Positions 34,417-37,323 of a stretch of DNA of 37,323 nt are shown in pieces; the first letter of the stretch is position 1; every line of letters begins with the position of its first letter. Below the pieces are notes generated by a model, which was not told the origin of the DNA, did no database searches, and saw only the letters and a list, made by a program, of their open reading frames with translations. The position numbers were made by a program, and so were the translations under genes. Origin of the DNA: Pseudomonadota bacterium. Its GTDB lineage: Bacteria; Pseudomonadota; Gammaproteobacteria; Coxiellales; Coxiellaceae. The stretch is taken from the NCBI GenBank assembly GCA_018241585.1, contig JAFEDN010000005.1, positions 1 through 37,323 of the forward strand, in the 5' to 3' direction.

Positions 34417-35340
34417 ATGAAATCATTAACAACTTCACTACATGAATATATTAAGGTAAGAAGATCGCTGGGTTATCAACTTAACGCTGTAGAAAGAAAT
34501 TTAAAAAAATTTATAACCTACTTGAAAAAGAAAGATTGCCAATACATTACTGTACCATTAGCTTTAGAATGGGCGACGCTTCCCCAAAATGTTAAGCGGT
34601 CTACCTGTTCACGGCGATTATCTATTGTTAGGCTATTTGCTCAATACCGCATAGCGGAGGATCCGCGCACAGAAGTTCCACCGCCATACCTTTTATCACA
34701 GCAGCCCAATCGTGCAACACCCTATATTTATAGTGAGAAAGAAATTCGCCAACTATTAAAAGCTTGCCAATCATTATTGTCACGAGGACTTCGTCACCAT
34801 ACCTACTTTACTTTCTTTGGATTAATGGCAGTAACGGGATGCAGAATTAATGAACTGATTTCATTAAATCGTGATGATCTTGATACAAAGAATAACTGGA
34901 TCATTATCCGTAATTCAAAGGGTAAATCACGTCTCTTGCCATTACACCCAACCACCATGCGACAATTAAAAAAATACAACAAAACTCGAGATCAATTCCC
35001 GGTACACGACATCAATGCATTTTTTCTCTCTGATCGTGGAACGCGAATAACAGCATGTAATACACGGTTTACTTTTATTCAACTATCAGAGCAGATAGGA
35101 CTTCGGAGCATTCTTGATTCTTATGGGCCACGTATCCATGACATTCGTCACAGCTTTGCCGTTAGCGCTCTTCTTAATTGGTATCGTAAAGGAATTAACG
35201 TTAGCCAAAAAATCATGTTGCTTTCCACTTATCTAGGGCATAAGAGACCGAGTGATACCTATTGGTATATGACGGGCACTGCTGAGCTACTTGCCCAGGC
35301 AACTGCTCGACTTGAAAAAAGCATAGGAGAAAAGAAATGA
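34417..35340 (+). CDS. ritB: RIT tyrosine recombinase B
   Basis: A 307-residue tyrosine recombinase, the shortest of the trio. Catalytic residues are Arg143 (GCRINEL), a Lys in NSKGKSR, His241 and Arg244 (HDIR), His275 (LGHKRP) and Tyr284. It starts 13 bp after recombinase A ends, preceded by GGAG, and overlaps recombinase C by 4 bp. Tight packing implies one transcript and probably stoichiometric use in a joint complex, as proposed for RIT elements. Confidence 0.9.
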   Translation: MKSLTTSLHEYIKVRRSLGYQLNAVERNLKKFITYLKKKDCQYITVPLALEWATLPQNVKRSTCSRRLSIVRLFAQYRIAEDPRTEVPPPYLLSQQPNRATPYIYSEKEIRQLLKACQSLLSRGLRHHTYFTFFGLMAVTGCRINELISLNRDDLDTKNNWIIIRNSKGKSRLLPLHPTTMRQLKKYNKTRDQFPVHDINAFFLSDRGTRITACNTRFTFIQLSEQIGLRSILDSYGPRIHDIRHSFAVSALLNWYRKGINVSQKIMLLSTYLGHKRPSDTYWYMTGTAELLAQATARLEKSIGEKK

Positions 35341-36332
35341 AAACAGATTATTTTTCGGTTCTGCTTGAGAAATTTTTTACTGACTATTTAATCTCACAGC
35401 GACAAGCTAGTGAGCATACTATTTCATCTTATCGAGATACATTTTGCTTATTTTTAAAATTTACTCAAAAGCATTTAAAAAAAGAACCTTCAACCATTAA
35501 AATCGAAGACATTACTGTTGATTTAATCAAAGAATTCCTGAAAGATTTAGAGAAAAACAGAAATATTAGCGTTAGAAGTAGAAATCAAAGACTTGCAGCC
35601 ATTCACTCCTGTTTCCGTTATGCAGCCCTTCTTTATCCTGAGAGAAGCAATTTGATACAGCAAATATTAGCCATTCCACATAAAAAACATGATTATCCAA
35701 TAGTTCAATTTCTAACTTCTGATGAAATAAATGCACTATTAGCTACTCCTGACAGGAGAACTTGGCTTGGCCGACGCGATTATGCACTCATGCTTCTCGC
35801 TATCAGAACTGGTTTACGTGTTTCAGAAATTATTAGTCTACGTTGGGATAATATTATTTTTGGATCAGCTTCTCATGTGCGCTGTATCGGCAAAGGACGT
35901 AAAGAACGAACAACACCCCTTACAAAGAAAACAGCTTCAGTTATGAAATCATGGCTTAGTGAAAATAAGTCGAATAGCGAAAATTTAGTATTTACTAACG
36001 CTCGTAAGGGGAAACTGAGCAGAGATGGGATTGATTATATATTAAAAAAATACGTTAGATTAGCCAGTGATCATTGCGTCACTTTAAAAAGAAAACGTAT
36101 TTCTCCGCATTCACTTCGTCATACTACAGCAATGCAGTTGCTTGAAGCTGGTGTGGATACTATGATAATAGCGATTTGGCTTGGCCATGAATCTGTTGAA
36201 AGTACTCAAATTTATATAAAAGCAGATCTCAAGATGAAAGAAAACGCTCTCAATAGAACTACAGATCCAAATATAAAATTTTTACGTTATAAACCAAATG
36301 ATAGCTTAATGGAGTTTTTAAAGTCGCTCTAA
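35337..36332 (+). CDS. ritC: RIT tyrosine recombinase C
   Basis: A 331-residue tyrosine recombinase of XerC/D type. Catalytic residues are Arg161 (GLRVSEI), Lys186 (GKGRK), His258 and Arg261 (HSLR), His284 (LGHES) and Tyr293 (IYIKADL). It begins by ATGA overlap with recombinase B, preceded by AGGAG. The gene ends just before the right end of the element. No disrupting mutation is seen. Confidence 0.9.
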   Translation: MKTDYFSVLLEKFFTDYLISQRQASEHTISSYRDTFCLFLKFTQKHLKKEPSTIKIEDITVDLIKEFLKDLEKNRNISVRSRNQRLAAIHSCFRYAALLYPERSNLIQQILAIPHKKHDYPIVQFLTSDEINALLATPDRRTWLGRRDYALMLLAIRTGLRVSEIISLRWDNIIFGSASHVRCIGKGRKERTTPLTKKTASVMKSWLSENKSNSENLVFTNARKGKLSRDGIDYILKKYVRLASDHCVTLKRKRISPHSLRHTTAMQLLEAGVDTMIIAIWLGHESVESTQIYIKADLKMKENALNRTTDPNIKFLRYKPNDSLMEFLKSL

Positions 36333-36393
36333 TTATGCCGATCTGGAATTATAAAAAATACTATAAAATAAGGATATAGGTTAGCAGAGCAAG

Positions 36394-36419
36394 ATAATAC
36401 GGGAGTTGGTATAACACCG
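36394..36419 (-). repeat. RIT right terminal inverted repeat
   Basis: Read on the minus strand it begins CGGTGTTAT and ends CCCGTATTAT, matching the left end at 23 of 26 positions. It forms the junction with the 5' part of the interrupted gene. Confidence 0.85.
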
Positions 36420-36872
36420 CAGACCACTGATCACGCAGTATTCCACCCATCCTTTGGGATTCGCATGAAAGGAATCAATGACGGGTGGTTGTGTCAGGTA
36501 CCCAAGGGTCGAAATCCAGTACTTGACCTGCTCATTGACAGCGGCTAAATCTTCTACAAAAAATTGAGAGCAATGACGCACAAGCTGATCGTAATATAGG
36601 GAATTGATGACCGTATCGGGGGATTCTACGGGATAGACGCGTTTTAACAAAGGAAAGTCCGGTAATGTGCGCAGTTGCTCGGTCAGTTTGGGATGCCGCA
36701 AAAAAGTATGGCTGTTCAATGAATATGGCTCAATGTGAGGGATGCGCTGGGCAAAATGCAGGTGGATTTGTGGTGTTGAGTCATCCGGCTGAGTGGAGCT
36801 GACTGAGGGCGGTGCGTTTAAAGGTTGGTTGCAATGTGTAGTAGTGGCGGCTAAGGTATCGTGGGTCGTCAT
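36420..36872 (-). pseudogene. 5' fragment of gene split by the RIT element
   Basis: Encodes 151 residues up to the element end (...NPKGWVEYCVISGL), with AAGGAG ahead of ATG 36872. The frame runs about 13 codons into the element before stopping at 36381. The first 50 residues are Thr/Pro/Ser/His-rich and disordered; the rest (FPLLKRVYPVESPDTVINSL, QVKYWISTLGYLTQPP) looks folded. With the 3' fragment at 32722-32989 it makes one gene of about 240 residues. I recognise no family; the gene probably belonged to the conjugative element and headed an operon with the 31720-32676 gene. Confidence 0.8.
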
Positions 36873-36887
36873 AAAGTTCTCCTTCAC

Positions 36888-37323
36888 CCAAAGGGTTTTT
36901 TAGACTGCTCTCCATGAGTAGCCTTTCTATTAAACAGTTTAGGTTAGAAAGGTGCTCATGTCAATAGAAAATAAGATAAATAAATATCTTAATATAATAT
37001 AATTAAAATTAAATCAATATGTTAAATTATAAAGAGATTTATAATAAATCTTAATTGATTTTGGCAAAGATACCTGAACTCATGTGGCTAATGAGAAAAA
37101 AGTAACTTTGATTTCCTTGAGTAAGGAGAGTGGCCATTATTTGAGTAAAAACCATAAGTAGTCAGTGCCACAAAGTAGCCTGGATTTTCTCCTCACGTCT
37201 TCTTAAGACATATTTCTACCTCTCTTAATGATCCTTTTGTTGATTTGTCATAATTAATGAGTTTGCGTCACGGCAATCGGGCCAGAAATTATACATATTA
37301 AAAATTTTTACTTTAATTCAATT
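36888..37323. other. Gene-free AT-rich end of window
   Basis: 436 bp with no convincing coding frame. It is strongly AT-rich from about 36960 onward. The only structure I see is the inverted repeat at 36913-36960. It may carry the promoter of the split gene, and any gene to the right lies outside the window. Confidence 0.5.
36913..36960. promoter_or_regulatory. Inverted repeat upstream of the split gene
   Basis: CATGAG and CCTTTCTA (36913-36918, 36922-36929) are mirrored by TAGAAAGG and CTCATG (36945-36952, 36955-36960) around a 15-nt centre. No T-run follows on either strand, so an operator is more likely than a terminator. It lies about 40 bp upstream of ATG 36872. Confidence 0.45.

Larger units (their letters stand above)
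32990..36419 (+). mobile_element. Recombinase-in-Trio (RIT) element
   Basis: About 3.43 kb bounded by 26-bp imperfect inverted repeats and carrying three adjacent tyrosine recombinases (415, 307 and 331 residues), all plus strand. Such trios with terminal repeats are known as RIT elements. All three recombinases keep the R-K-HxxR-H-Y catalytic set, so the element looks functional. It interrupts an open frame on the minus strand, and excision leaving one CG restores it. Motif TTATNCCGA recurs near the ends (32995, 33012, 33090 minus, 36333). The element is more AT-rich than its target. Confidence 0.88.

Noticed and set aside
1..37323. CRISPR arrays, tRNA or rRNA genes, restriction endonuclease, replication initiator
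   Set aside because: None found on reading both strands.

Overview
The window carries most of an F-type (MPF_F / MOB_F) conjugation system from a proteobacterial plasmid or integrative conjugative element. Gene content, moderate-to-low GC and effector-like flanking proteins fit a gammaproteobacterium, perhaps a Legionella/Coxiella relative. That placement is inference. No replication initiator, partition ATPase, rRNA, tRNA or CRISPR array is visible, so plasmid and ICE cannot be told apart here.

Layout. (1) 33-2902, minus strand: a small ribbon-helix-helix-like protein, two tandem paralogues with a conserved C-terminal membrane segment, and an unrecognised protein. (2) 3002-3204: a 203-bp dyad-symmetric array of TTTCCCGA boxes, three per arm with about 22-bp spacing, bounded by a 15-bp perfect inverted repeat. 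It lies between the divergent left block and the transfer operon. (3) 3273-19013, plus strand: a ParB-domain/DNA methyltransferase fusion and a terminase-small-subunit-like HTH protein, then traA-L-E-K-B-V-C-trbI-W-U-trbC-F-H-G, tightly packed with many 4-14 bp overlaps. (4) 18982-20091, minus strand: a membrane protein and an RHH regulator between traG and traD. (5) 20187-28766: traD and a 2149-residue traI (relaxase, two RecD-like helicase modules, C-terminal Toprim/primase-like region). (6) 28808-29891: an RHH relaxosome-type gene and a gene-poor stretch holding a candidate oriT. This has a GGGTGTGG nic-like core beside a hairpin and three 10-bp CAAAGTGATG boxes. (7) 29892-37323: an AT-rich leading-side region with a small RHH protein, an orphan 384-residue protein, an unrecognised 318-residue protein, and a gene split by a 3.43-kb Recombinase-in-Trio (RIT) element with three intact tyrosine recombinases.

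How it fits together. TraA is the pilin. TraL/E/K/B/V/C/W/U/F/H/G with TrbI and TrbC build the envelope channel and pilus. TraD couples DNA to the channel. TraI would nick at oriT, helped by RHH proteins. If the proposed nic on the plus strand is right, transfer runs rightward from about 29.46 kb and the tra genes enter last, as in F. traN, the entry-exclusion genes traS/traT and F-like traM/traY are not recognisable in the window.
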